Below are positions 41,251 through 50,277 of a stretch of DNA of 64,000 bases, one piece after another (position 1 is the first letter of the stretch; the number at the start of each line of letters is the position of its first letter). A program made the position numbers and the translations under genes. The notes under the pieces are model-generated. The model had not been told where the DNA came from. It did no database searches and saw nothing but the letters and a program-made list of their open reading frames with translations. The DNA is from Gemmatimonas sp. (GTDB lineage Bacteria > Gemmatimonadota > Gemmatimonadetes > Gemmatimonadales > Gemmatimonadaceae), in contig NZ_JANPLK010000042.1 of the NCBI RefSeq assembly GCF_031426495.1, forward strand, positions 1 through 64,000, given 5' to 3'.

Positions 41251-42365
41251 TGCGACGCGTCCTATCGATACGCCGCGCGGCGGCGCGTCTTCTGGCGATG
41301 CTCGCGTTCCTCGCTGGATCGCAAGTCACTATGTGGAGCTCCGTCGCGACCGCGCAGGCCGCACCGCCGGTGTCGCGCGGCGTCCTCACGCCGCCGACCG
41401 GATCACGCGTCAAGGCCGGCTTTCTGGTGCGTCCCGACACGATCGAAGTGGGTGATCCCTTCACGCTGATTGTGACGGTCGTCGTACCCGAAGGCGCGCG
41501 CATCGAATGGCCGACGCTCGACGATACCACGGCCATGGTCGTGAGCCGCGCGCCGACCAAGGTGACGCAGGAGTCGATGCGCGCCGGAGGTCGCACCGAG
41601 CGCGCGGAGTACGCCCTCGCCGCCTGGAACGTCGGTGTGCTGCCGATCGGTCTCAAGGACGCGACCGTGCGCTATGGATCGACCACGCTCAAGGTGCCGC
41701 TCGTCGACGCCAATGTGTTCGTGAAGTCGGTGCTGCCCGGCGATACCTCGATGCACAAACCCAAGCCGCCACGGGACCTCTTCCCGCGGGTGGTGCCCTG
41801 GTGGCAGCGCTGGTGGCCAGCGCTGCTGGTGCTCGCGGTGCTTGCCCTGCTGTGGTGGCTCCTCAAGCGACGTCGGAAGCACGCGAGCGCAACCGTCCAC
41901 GCCGCGCTCGATCCGTACGCGCGCGCCGTGCACGACTTCGACCGATTGGATCGACTGGCGTTGGCGGACGCCGGCGAGCGCGGTCGCTACGTCGCACTCG
42001 CGATCGACGTGCTGCGCAGCTATCTCGCGCTGCGGAATCCGCAGGCCGTGCTGTCGCTCACCAGCGCTGAGCTGATCGGTGCCGTGGCGGACGACGAGCG
42101 CATTCCGCGCGATCGTCTCATCTCGCTGATGGCCGACGGCGATGGTATCAAGTTCGCCCGTCGTATCGTCTCCGGTACCCGTGCCCGGGAACTGGCGGCC
42201 GATGCCCGAGCCGTCGTCGACCACATCGAAGCGGCCGAACGCGACCGCCGTGCAGCCGTTGAAGCCGCCCGCGCCGCCGCCGCCAAGGCCGAGCGCGACG
42301 CGAAGCAGAGGGACGAGGATGATGCGCGCCGCAAGTCGCGACGGCCCAAAGCGGGGGCGACATGA
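41250..42365 (+). CDS. Membrane-anchored protein of the Bat locus (BatD-like N-terminus, DUF4381-like)
   Basis: A 371-residue protein from ATG 41250. A signal peptide (1-37, ending ATAQA) leads to a ~130-residue extracytoplasmic beta domain (DTIEVGDPFTLIVTVVVPEG), then a membrane helix WWPALLVLAVLALLWWLL near 190-208 and a cytosolic helical tail that becomes Ala/Arg/Lys/Glu-rich. The beta domain resembles the first domain of BatD, so this may be a short BatD paralogue. It lies between DUF58 and the first VWA gene, in the position of the uncharacterised third gene of many moxR-bat operons. It overlaps the next gene by four bases. Confidence 0.7.
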   Translation: MRRVLSIRRAAARLLAMLAFLAGSQVTMWSSVATAQAAPPVSRGVLTPPTGSRVKAGFLVRPDTIEVGDPFTLIVTVVVPEGARIEWPTLDDTTAMVVSRAPTKVTQESMRAGGRTERAEYALAAWNVGVLPIGLKDATVRYGSTTLKVPLVDANVFVKSVLPGDTSMHKPKPPRDLFPRVVPWWQRWWPALLVLAVLALLWWLLKRRRKHASATVHAALDPYARAVHDFDRLDRLALADAGERGRYVALAIDVLRSYLALRNPQAVLSLTSAELIGAVADDERIPRDRLISLMADGDGIKFARRIVSGTRARELAADARAVVDHIEAAERDRRAAVEAARAAAAKAERDAKQRDEDDARRKSRRPKAGAT

Positions 42366-43423
42366 ATCGCGCCCTCGACTGGTTCCGCGAGTTCCTCAGC
42401 GAGTTCAGCGGCTCCCTGAGCCCCGACTCGTGGTCGCTCTTCGGTATCAACTTCGCCCATCCGGCGCTGCTGCTGCTGTTGCTGCTCCTGCCGCTCTGGT
42501 CGTGGTGGCGTCGCCGCGCCGCGCCGCAGCGTGCGATTCCGTTCTCGCGTGCCGCCGTGCTCGGTCTCGGACCGCAACCGTCGCTGTCATGGGTGCGCTG
42601 GTTGCCGTGGCTGCGCTCACTCGCGCTGGCGGGATTCATCGTGGCCGCCGCGCAGCCGCGCTCCGGCGCGCGGGCAGAACGCGTGTCCAGTGAAGGCATC
42701 GATATCGCCCTGGTCGTCGACATCTCGAGCTCCATGCTCGCCGAAGACTTTCAGCCACAGAATCGCATCGAGGTCGCCAAGGAGAAGGTGAAGCGCTTCG
42801 TCGTCGGCCGGAAATCCGACCGTGTAGGCCTCGTCGCGTTCTCCGGTGAAGCGCTCACGCAGGTGCCGCTCACCACCGACTACCCGGTGGTGCTCACCGC
42901 CATCGATAATCTGCAGGTGGGTCAGCTCGAGGATGGCACCGCGATCGGTACCGCGATCGCGACGGCGGCCAATCGCCTGCGTACGGCGCCGGGACGTTCG
43001 CGCGTGATGGTGCTGCTCACCGACGGTGAGAACAATCGCGGCGCCATCGATCCGCGCACGGCGGCGAAGGCCGCCGGTGCATTCGGGATTCGTATCTACA
43101 CCATTGGCGTGGGACGCGAAGGCATGGCGCCAACTCCCGTCGGTCGTGGGCTCTTCGGCCTGCGTTATGAGAATCGGCTAGTCAAAATCGACGAGCCCCT
43201 GATGACAGAAATCGCGACGACCACCGGCGGTCGCTATTTCCGCGCACAGGACGCACAGGCGCTGCAGAACATCTACGAACAGATCGACGCCCTCGAGCGC
43301 TCGATCGTCGAAGCGCGCGCCTACATCCGCTACACCGAGCGATTCCGGTGGCCGCTCCTGTTCGGGCTGGCGGCGCTGCTCGGCGAACTCGCCTTGCGCG
43401 CCCGGCGCGGAGTACTGCCATGA
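42362..43423 (+). CDS. batA: VWA-domain membrane protein BatA
   Basis: A 353-residue protein. Membrane helices lie near 33-50, 83-98 and at the C-terminus (about 325-345). Between them is a von Willebrand A domain with an intact MIDAS: Asp120-x-Ser122-x-Ser124 (VVDISSSM), Thr in DGTAIGTAIA and Asp in LLTDGENNRG. BatA-type proteins form a complex with BatB-D implicated in aerotolerance/envelope integrity, activated by MoxR. It starts with ATGA overlap and ends overlapping the next gene by four bases (43420-43423). Confidence 0.87.
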   Translation: MNRALDWFREFLSEFSGSLSPDSWSLFGINFAHPALLLLLLLLPLWSWWRRRAAPQRAIPFSRAAVLGLGPQPSLSWVRWLPWLRSLALAGFIVAAAQPRSGARAERVSSEGIDIALVVDISSSMLAEDFQPQNRIEVAKEKVKRFVVGRKSDRVGLVAFSGEALTQVPLTTDYPVVLTAIDNLQVGQLEDGTAIGTAIATAANRLRTAPGRSRVMVLLTDGENNRGAIDPRTAAKAAGAFGIRIYTIGVGREGMAPTPVGRGLFGLRYENRLVKIDEPLMTEIATTTGGRYFRAQDAQALQNIYEQIDALERSIVEARAYIRYTERFRWPLLFGLAALLGELALRARRGVLP

Positions 43424-45135
43424 ATCTCGGCACGCTCCCTCCCCTCATCTTCGACGTGCCGTGGTTGCTACTCGCGGCGCTGTTCCTCCCACTTGTGGTA
43501 TGGTGGATGCGCTCGGTCCGCACGCGGCAGCGACGCGTCCGCCTCGCGCGATACGCCGAGTCGTCGGCACTGCGTCGTCTGGTCATGATCACCGACCCCG
43601 ACGAAGGCGGCCGCACGCTGCGCCTCGTGCTCATTGCCTTCCTCGCGGGACTCGCGCTGTCGGGGCCGCGCTGGGGACTCGCCCATGGACCCGTGAGCGC
43701 GCGCGGCATCGACATGGCCATCGCGATCGATGCGTCGCTGTCCATGATGGCGCCCGACGAACGGCCGTCTCGGCTGGAACGAGTGAAACAGGAAGTGCGT
43801 CGCTTGCGCGCCATGTCGCAGGCCGATCGCGTCGCGCTGATCGCCTTTGCCGGTCGGAGCTATATCCTCACGCCGCTCACCAGCGACGACGGGGCCATCG
43901 AACTCTTCCTCGATAATCTCGATCCGTCGGTCGTGGGGCAGGCAGGCAGCTCGATTGCCCGCGCCATTCGACAGGGCACCGAACTGCTGTTGGCCAGCGA
44001 CGGCAGTGCCGATCGCGCGCTCGTGCTCATGACGGATGGCGAAGCCTTCGAGCCGGCCGAAGATGTGAAGGCCGCGGCCACCGAGGCGGGCGTGAAAGGC
44101 GTGAGCCTGGTCACCGTCGGTTTCGGCACCGCACAGGGCAGCACGATCCCCATTCAGGATGGTTCCGTCACGCGCGAGAAGCGCGACGACGAGGGGAAGG
44201 TCGTGATCACGCGCTACTCGCCCGAACTGCTGGAGGCCGCCGCCAAGGCCGCCGGCGGCACCTTCATTCCCGCTGAAGCCTCCGACAAGGCCACGCGTGT
44301 ACGGGGCGCGTTGCGCTCGCTGCGAACCGCCAAGCGCAAGGTGGATTCCCGCGAGGATCACGTGCCTCGGTATCTGTGGCTGCTACTGCCCGCGCTGGCC
44401 CTGCTCGCATACGACACGTGGTTGCTCTCGCGTCGGCGTACGTTGCCCGATGATATGAATGATCGCGACGGCGCGCGATCGTCGGTCGCATCGACGATGC
44501 CGCAGGTTGCGCCGCTGTTGTTGATGGCGCTGCCGGCCGCACTCATGTCGTGCAAACAAGCACCCGATCCGGCGGCCCTGTTCGCCGAAGGCAACGTCGC
44601 CGCCGCCATCGCCGGCTACCGCGCACAGATCGCCAGCGGCGATACGACCGTGCGCACGCGATACAATCTGGGCACCGCGATCATAGGCGCCGATTCGCTC
44701 AAGGCCGCCGCCGAGTTGCTGGAGATGGTGCGACGCGACAGCGATGGCGAGACGCGCATGCGCGCTCGGTTCAACGCCGGCTATGCGTCGCTCGTGATGG
44801 GACGCGCGCCACAGAATCCCGAAGCCGAAGCATCGTTTGCGGCAGCGCGCGCGGCGTATCGGGCGTTCCTGACCGATCGCCCCGTCGATGCCGACGCCAA
44901 GTGGAACTACGAGCTCGCGCTTCGCAAGCCACCGCCGCCTCAGGGCGGCGGCGGGGGCGGCGGTGGCGGTGGTGACTCGCAGAGTGATAAGCAGGACGAG
45001 CAGCCGCAGAATCAGGGTGGGCTTGACCAGAAGCAGGCCGAAGCACTCCTGAACAGCGCGGCGCGCGAAGAGCGCGACGTTCAGGGGCGCAAGCAGCGAC
45101 AGGGCCGCACACCGCCGGGAGGAAAGGACTGGTGA
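43420..45135 (+). CDS. BatB-BatC fusion: VWA domain plus TPR domain
   Basis: A 571-residue protein from ATG 43420. Residues 1-345 equal BatB: helices near 13-30 and 68-85, MIDAS Asp104-x-Ser106-x-Ser108 (IAIDASLSM), LMTDGEAF, and a helix at about 330-345. Residues ~385-500 are a BatC-like TPR region (LFAEGNVAAAIAGYRAQIAS, TRYNLGTAIIGADSLKAAAEL). It ends in a Gly-rich linker and a Gln/Arg tail. The junction contains a lipobox-like LLMALPAALMSC. BatB and BatC are separate proteins in Bacteroides-type loci, so this is a fusion, or a start-stop loss that merged the two. Confidence 0.83.
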   Translation: MNLGTLPPLIFDVPWLLLAALFLPLVVWWMRSVRTRQRRVRLARYAESSALRRLVMITDPDEGGRTLRLVLIAFLAGLALSGPRWGLAHGPVSARGIDMAIAIDASLSMMAPDERPSRLERVKQEVRRLRAMSQADRVALIAFAGRSYILTPLTSDDGAIELFLDNLDPSVVGQAGSSIARAIRQGTELLLASDGSADRALVLMTDGEAFEPAEDVKAAATEAGVKGVSLVTVGFGTAQGSTIPIQDGSVTREKRDDEGKVVITRYSPELLEAAAKAAGGTFIPAEASDKATRVRGALRSLRTAKRKVDSREDHVPRYLWLLLPALALLAYDTWLLSRRRTLPDDMNDRDGARSSVASTMPQVAPLLLMALPAALMSCKQAPDPAALFAEGNVAAAIAGYRAQIASGDTTVRTRYNLGTAIIGADSLKAAAELLEMVRRDSDGETRMRARFNAGYASLVMGRAPQNPEAEASFAAARAAYRAFLTDRPVDADAKWNYELALRKPPPPQGGGGGGGGGGDSQSDKQDEQPQNQGGLDQKQAEALLNSAAREERDVQGRKQRQGRTPPGGKDW

Positions 45136-47435
45136 GCCGACCTTCGTTGTTTTGTCAGGCGCGTGTTCGCCGGCATGTTCGGTGCGCCCTCGCGCTCCTG
45201 ACTGGTCTTGCGACGCAATCCCCAGCGGCGCCGCTGCACGCGCAGCCGTCCCCGACCGCGATCCTCGATCGTTTGCAGGCCAACGGGAATCGGCCGATCG
45301 ACTTTCACGCGGCCACGTTTCCCGACACCGTGTACGTGGGGCAGCAGGTCACCTATCAAGTGGCGGTGCTGCTCAGCGAGTCGGCACGCGCACGGCTGCG
45401 ACGCAACCCGGAGTTTCTTCCCCCGGAGTTACGCGGTCTGCTGGCGTACGAGCTCGGCACACCGCGTCGTGTCGCGCCGCGCAGCTACGGCGGCGGCACC
45501 TTCGAGGCGCACGTGTTTCAGCGCGCGCTCTTTGCCGTGGCGCCGGGCACGCTCATGGTGCCGGCACCGCAACTCAGTTACACGCTGCCGCAATCGTCCA
45601 GCTACTTCAGCCGCGAAGAACGCTACATCGTGCGGGCCGAAAGTGCGCAATTGGTTGTGAAACCGCTGCCGGACGCCGGTCGTCCGCAAGACTACACCGG
45701 CGCCGTCGGTGTCCTGCGCGCGTCGGTGAAACTCGATTCGTCCACCGCACGCGTCGGCGATCCGCTGGTGCTGACCATGCGCGTCGACGGCACCGGCAAT
45801 GTGAAGCTGCTACCGCGCCCGGTGCTCGAAGTGTCATGGGCCTCCACGGTGCCGGGCACCGAGCGCGTGAGTGTGGACACGAGCGGCGCGATGGTGCGCG
45901 GCTACAAGGAATTCGATTGGATTCTGACGCCCGCACAGGCCGGGAGCGTCGAAGTCCCCACGCTGCGCTACAGCTACTTCGATCCCTATCGGGGCGAATA
46001 CGCCTACGCCGAAACCGCCCCGAGCGCGCTCTCGGTCGACGACGGCACGCTCGCCACCGCCGCTGAAGGCGACAACCTGTCGGTGGTCCCGCTCCGCGAG
46101 TGGCGTGGCGCCGCGACGGTGTCGTTGGCCGTGCAGTTGGCCACCTGGCGCGTGCCGCTCGCTGGCCTGTTGCTGCTGGCGCCGCTCCCCTGGCTCGCGA
46201 TCATGATCGGTGGGCGCGTCGGTGGCGCCCGTCGCGCCCGCAACGCCACGGCCGGGGGAGGGGGGAGTGCGGCTGCGCCGCGGGTCGTGAGTGATGATGC
46301 CGGTGATCATGCGCGCTACACCCGGCGCACGCTGCTTGGTGCGCTCGCGCAGCGATTGAACGTCTCACCGCAGGAGCTTGTATCGCGGCGCGACGTCGAG
46401 CGCACGGTGCGACGTCGTGGTGTCACGCGCGACACCACCAAGGCGTTGCTCACGCTGCTCGATGCGCTGGCCGAGCAGGGCTTCAGTGATGTGCCGGGGC
46501 AGCTGGCCGGTCGCGCTGACCTCACCACTCGTGCCGATGCGCTGCTCGCCCGCATCGACACCGAGGCCGTCACCCACGCGCGCGCCATTCGCAGCGCCCG
46601 ACACGCGCAGGCGCGCTTCGCGTTATTCATCGCGTTGGGGGCCGCTGCTTTCGCCGCCGTACCGCGCGTGAGCGCCGCCCTGCAGTCCACCCCGACGACC
46701 TCCACGCCGGTACAGGCCATACCCGCGCCGTCGGTTCCCGATCGTGGTGCCCTCGAGGCCACGGTGACGCGGGCGACGGCCCTGTACGCGCAGCGTCAGT
46801 ATTCGCGCTCGGCCGAACTATTTGCCGAGGCCGTGGATGCACGCCCCACCGACGCGGATCTGCTCGCGAATTGGGGGGCTGCCGCTTGGGCCGCCGGCGA
46901 TACCGTCTCCGCCGTGATCGCATGGCAACGTGCCGCTCGACTCGAACCCGTCGCCGTCGATCTGCAGGAACGGCTCACATCGCTCCCCGCGGGTGCGCGC
47001 GGCGGCGTTGCCGAAGTTCCCATGATTCCCGTGCCCGCTCTCGTGCTCGCCTCGATCGCGGCGTGGCTGCTGGGGTGGATCCTGCTCGCCGTCGTGCGAG
47101 TTCGGCGCCGCCGCGGAAACGCCTCGACGTGGATGGGATTCGCCTCGTCCGCTGCCGTGTTCGCGTTGCTGCTCGCCGTCGGCACTGGCGCGGCGGCCGC
47201 GTGGGGATTCCGGGAGCTCGATGCCACCGGCGTGCTGGTCGTGCGACGGCCCGAGACGATGCGCACCGCACCGGGCAATGACGCGAACGCCATGGGTGGT
47301 GTCGCCACCGGTGACGTCGTGCGCGTCGAAGACGCTGCGGAAGGCTGGCTCAAGGTGTTGCACGCCGACGGACGTCGCGGATGGTTGCCGGCGGGACGCA
47401 CCATACCGCTCGTCTCGCCAGCCGTCAGTCGGTAG
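45132..47435 (+). CDS. batD: BatD-like membrane protein with C-terminal TPR and SH3 domains
   Basis: A 767-residue protein from GTG 45132 (GTGA overlap). Signal peptide 1-38; ~270 residues of repeated immunoglobulin-like BatD beta domains (VGQQVTYQVAVLLSES, VGDPLVLTMRVDGTGNVKLLP); a membrane helix near 340-356; a cytosolic region; a second helix near 495-510; TPRs at ~540-600 (ALYAQRQYSRSAELFAEAVD); two more helices; and a C-terminal SH3-like domain (TMRTAPGNDANAMGGVATGD ... GWLKVLHADGRRGWLP). The TPR-SH3 tail is more than BatD usually carries and looks like a BatE-type module fused on. Last gene of the bat operon; mutL follows after eight bases. Confidence 0.8.
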   Translation: MSRPSLFCQARVRRHVRCALALLTGLATQSPAAPLHAQPSPTAILDRLQANGNRPIDFHAATFPDTVYVGQQVTYQVAVLLSESARARLRRNPEFLPPELRGLLAYELGTPRRVAPRSYGGGTFEAHVFQRALFAVAPGTLMVPAPQLSYTLPQSSSYFSREERYIVRAESAQLVVKPLPDAGRPQDYTGAVGVLRASVKLDSSTARVGDPLVLTMRVDGTGNVKLLPRPVLEVSWASTVPGTERVSVDTSGAMVRGYKEFDWILTPAQAGSVEVPTLRYSYFDPYRGEYAYAETAPSALSVDDGTLATAAEGDNLSVVPLREWRGAATVSLAVQLATWRVPLAGLLLLAPLPWLAIMIGGRVGGARRARNATAGGGGSAAAPRVVSDDAGDHARYTRRTLLGALAQRLNVSPQELVSRRDVERTVRRRGVTRDTTKALLTLLDALAEQGFSDVPGQLAGRADLTTRADALLARIDTEAVTHARAIRSARHAQARFALFIALGAAAFAAVPRVSAALQSTPTTSTPVQAIPAPSVPDRGALEATVTRATALYAQRQYSRSAELFAEAVDARPTDADLLANWGAAAWAAGDTVSAVIAWQRAARLEPVAVDLQERLTSLPAGARGGVAEVPMIPVPALVLASIAAWLLGWILLAVVRVRRRRGNASTWMGFASSAAVFALLLAVGTGAAAAWGFRELDATGVLVVRRPETMRTAPGNDANAMGGVATGDVVRVEDAAEGWLKVLHADGRRGWLPAGRTIPLVSPAVSR

Positions 47436-47443
47436 CTTGTCGT

Positions 47444-49249
47444 ATGTCGCGTATCGCCATTCTCTCCAGCGCGGTCGCCGACCAGATCGCGGCCGGTGAA
47501 GTCGTGGAACGACCCGCGTCGGTCGTCAAGGAGCTTGTGGAGAATGCGCTCGACGCCGGGGCCACGACGGTCGACGTCACCATCGAAGAAGGTGGCCGCG
47601 CGCTGATCCGCATCGCCGACGACGGCAGCGGCATGGATCGCGAGGACGCCGTACTCTGCCTTTCGCGCCACGCCACGTCGAAGATCACGGCGGCTGAACA
47701 ACTGGTGGGCGTGCGCAGCTACGGCTTCCGCGGCGAAGCGTTGCCTGCCATCGCATCAGTCTCCGAAATCATGATCGAGACGGCATCATCGGACGATGGG
47801 GCGGGGACGCAGGTGCGCGCTGCCGCCGGGGCCGTGCTCGAGACACACGAGACCACGCGACGTCGCGGCACCACGGTGTCGGTGCAGCGACTCTTCTACA
47901 ACACGCCCGCGCGACAGAAATTCCTGCGCAGTGCGCGATCGGAATGGCGCGGTATCATGGACACCATGCACGCCATCGGCGCCTTGCGTCGTGACGTGCA
48001 TTTCACGGTGCGCCACGACGGCAAGGTCGCCCTCGATCTACCCGCCGTGCCCACGCTGCGCGCGCGACTGGCCGAGTTGTGGGGACATCGTGACGTACAG
48101 CGGTTTGTCGATATCGACGACGTACAGGGGCCTATCCACATCACAGGAATGGTCGAGCGTCCGGCTGATGTTGGTACCGCCACCCGCCGCGTTCTCCTCA
48201 TCATTAACGGACGCGTCGTGCGCGATCACGGCATCGTGCGCGCCGCCGAAGCCGCCTATCGGTCCACGCTGCCGTCCGGTGTCCGCCCCTCACTCGTGCT
48301 GTCGCTGCATGTGCCCGGCGGCGACGTCGATGTGAACGTGCACCCCGCGAAGTCAGAAGTGCGACTGCGCGATCGCTGGCCCACGGAGCGCGCCGTCGAG
48401 AACGCCATTCGTCGCGCCCTCGGTCTGTTCGACGCCAGTGCCGGCATCGGATGGCGCACCTGGACGCCGGCGGCTGCGCCGTCATGGCGCGATGATGTGC
48501 ACGCCATGGAGCCGGCGGCGCTGCGTGCCACCCCGGTCGCCGAGGGACTCTTCGCGACGTCTGACGCCGACACCGCCGCCGCCGAAACCGACACCGACGC
48601 GGCGGCGGCCGCGTACGCGTCGTCCGTCACCGTGGAAACGCGCGCGGCCGACGTTCGCGCGGCTGACGACGCGCCCATTTCCGTGCCGCCGCTGCTACAA
48701 CTCCGGCGCATGTATCTCATGTTTGAGCACGAGGACGGCGTCATCCTCATTGACCAGCACTCCGCGCATGAGCGCGTGCTGTACGAAGACTTCCTCGGTG
48801 TGCTCGAGCGCGGCGAGGCACCGTCCCAGCGATTGCTCTTCCCGATGACGCTGCACCTCGGTCCCGACGAAGCCGACGCGTTCGATGCGAATCGCGCATC
48901 GTTCGAGAAGCTCGGTTTCGAGATGGCGGGTTTCGGCGGACATTCGCTGCTGGTCAACGCCGTGCCCATGCCGCATCCGCGCTTCGATGCCGAACGTTGT
49001 CTGCGCGAAACGCTCGCCGCGCTCACGGGCGATCGCGCCGCCGGTGATGCCAAGCGACACGAGCGGCTCGCCGCCACGTTCGCGTGTAAGGCCGCCATCA
49101 AAGCCGGCGATGTCATGTCACCGGGCGAGATGCGCGCGCTCTACATCGCGCTGGCGAACACCAAGCTGCCGGCCCACGATGTGCACGGTCGCTCGACCAT
49201 CGTCCGCCTCTCGTGGGACGAGCTCGACCGGCGATTCGGGCGGAAGTGA
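47444..49249 (+). CDS. mutL: DNA mismatch repair protein MutL
   Basis: Start at ATG 47444 (MSRIAILSSAVADQIAAGEV), 601 residues. GHKL ATPase motifs: VVKELVENALDAGA, ADDGSGM and GVRSYGFRGEAL, followed by QRLFYNTPARQKFL. The C-terminal domain carries an endonuclease-type metal motif DQHSAHERVLYE (DQHA(X)2E(X)4E with Ser for Ala) and ACKAAIKAGD, so this is a nicking MutL of the MutH-independent kind. It couples MutS recognition to strand cutting. The linker (about 345-405) is acidic and Ala-rich. miaA follows with a possible GTGA overlap. Confidence 0.94.
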   Translation: MSRIAILSSAVADQIAAGEVVERPASVVKELVENALDAGATTVDVTIEEGGRALIRIADDGSGMDREDAVLCLSRHATSKITAAEQLVGVRSYGFRGEALPAIASVSEIMIETASSDDGAGTQVRAAAGAVLETHETTRRRGTTVSVQRLFYNTPARQKFLRSARSEWRGIMDTMHAIGALRRDVHFTVRHDGKVALDLPAVPTLRARLAELWGHRDVQRFVDIDDVQGPIHITGMVERPADVGTATRRVLLIINGRVVRDHGIVRAAEAAYRSTLPSGVRPSLVLSLHVPGGDVDVNVHPAKSEVRLRDRWPTERAVENAIRRALGLFDASAGIGWRTWTPAAAPSWRDDVHAMEPAALRATPVAEGLFATSDADTAAAETDTDAAAAAYASSVTVETRAADVRAADDAPISVPPLLQLRRMYLMFEHEDGVILIDQHSAHERVLYEDFLGVLERGEAPSQRLLFPMTLHLGPDEADAFDANRASFEKLGFEMAGFGGHSLLVNAVPMPHPRFDAERCLRETLAALTGDRAAGDAKRHERLAATFACKAAIKAGDVMSPGEMRALYIALANTKLPAHDVHGRSTIVRLSWDELDRRFGRK

Positions 49250-49254
49250 TCGCG

Positions 49255-50277
49255 ATGCGCACCGGCGAGATCGCCCCGATGATGTCGACGACGCGGCGCA
49301 TCATCGTCGGGCCCACCGCCGCCGGCAAATCGGCGTTGGCGATGTCGCTCGCCCGGCGGCGCGGGTTGGCGATCGTCAGCGCCGACTCGCGACAGGTCTA
49401 TCAGGACTTCGACATCGGGACCGCGAAGCCGTCGCTCGCCGACCGGCAGGCGATCCCGCACTTCGGCCTCGATGTCGTCGCGCCCATCATTCGGTACTCT
49501 GCCCACGCGTGGGCCGCCGACGCGATGCGCTGGTGCGGCGACGCCGAGCACGCTGGGACGCCGCCAGTCGTTGTAGGGGGAACCGGGCTGTATGTGAAGG
49601 CGCTGGTCTCGCCCCTCGATGCGGTTCCGGCGCTCGACCCCGAGCGTCGTGAGGCGCTGAGGGCTTGGCTGGCAGGACGGCCGCTCGACGAGCTGGCGCG
49701 CTGGTGCCGTCGCCTCGATCCGGCCCGTGCGCATCTGGGTCGCACGCAGCTCCTGCGCGCGATCGAAACCGCCCTGCTGGCCGGGACGCGCCTCGGCGAT
49801 GCCCTCCAGTCCCTCCAGTCGGGAAACGCGCCCGATGACGTTCCGGATTACGCGGCGGATGTCTCGACGTCGCCATCCGCACGGTATCTTGTGGTGGATC
49901 CGGGGCCCGTGCTGGCCGAACGGATTGCTCACCGCGTGCATCAGATGATCGCTGACGGATTTGTGCAGGAAGTTGAACGATTGCGGGTGACGATCGCTCA
50001 CGACGCCCCGGCGTGGTCCGCGAGCGGCTATCGTGTCGTGCGCGATGCACTCGAGGGAACCGGTGGCTCGCGTGCACTCGATGCCGCGATCGAGCGGGTC
50101 ATCATCGAAACGCGGCAGTACGCCAAACGGCAGCGCACTTGGTTCCGGCATCAGTTGCCGGCCGAACAGGTGACGCGAATCGACCCGGATGCGCCAAACG
50201 CGCTCAATCAGGCGCTTGCCTGGTGGGATCACGAGGAACCCGTCGCGACCGGCGCGATGCAGACGAGGACCGCATGA
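49255..50277 (+). CDS. miaA: tRNA dimethylallyltransferase MiaA
   Basis: I take ATG 49255, giving 340 residues; GTG 49246 overlapping the mutL stop, and ATG 49279/49282, are alternatives. P-loop GPTAAGKS at 19-26, then VSADSRQVYQDFDIGTAKPS, HFGLDV, VVVGGTGLYVKALV and RYAKRQRTWF-type QYAKRQRTWFRHQ, all diagnostic. MiaA transfers dimethylallyl from DMAPP to A37 of tRNAs reading U-starting codons, which include serine UCN codons. The mutL-miaA pair is widespread. bshA follows with an ATGA overlap. Confidence 0.93.
   Translation: MRTGEIAPMMSTTRRIIVGPTAAGKSALAMSLARRRGLAIVSADSRQVYQDFDIGTAKPSLADRQAIPHFGLDVVAPIIRYSAHAWAADAMRWCGDAEHAGTPPVVVGGTGLYVKALVSPLDAVPALDPERREALRAWLAGRPLDELARWCRRLDPARAHLGRTQLLRAIETALLAGTRLGDALQSLQSGNAPDDVPDYAADVSTSPSARYLVVDPGPVLAERIAHRVHQMIADGFVQEVERLRVTIAHDAPAWSASGYRVVRDALEGTGGSRALDAAIERVIIETRQYAKRQRTWFRHQLPAEQVTRIDPDAPNALNQALAWWDHEEPVATGAMQTRTA

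Noticed and set aside
44938..45000. Short tandem G/C-rich repeats suggesting a CRISPR or VNTR
   Set aside because: They encode the poly-Gly linker of the BatB-BatC fusion. No spaced identical repeats occur anywhere in the window, so there is no CRISPR array.
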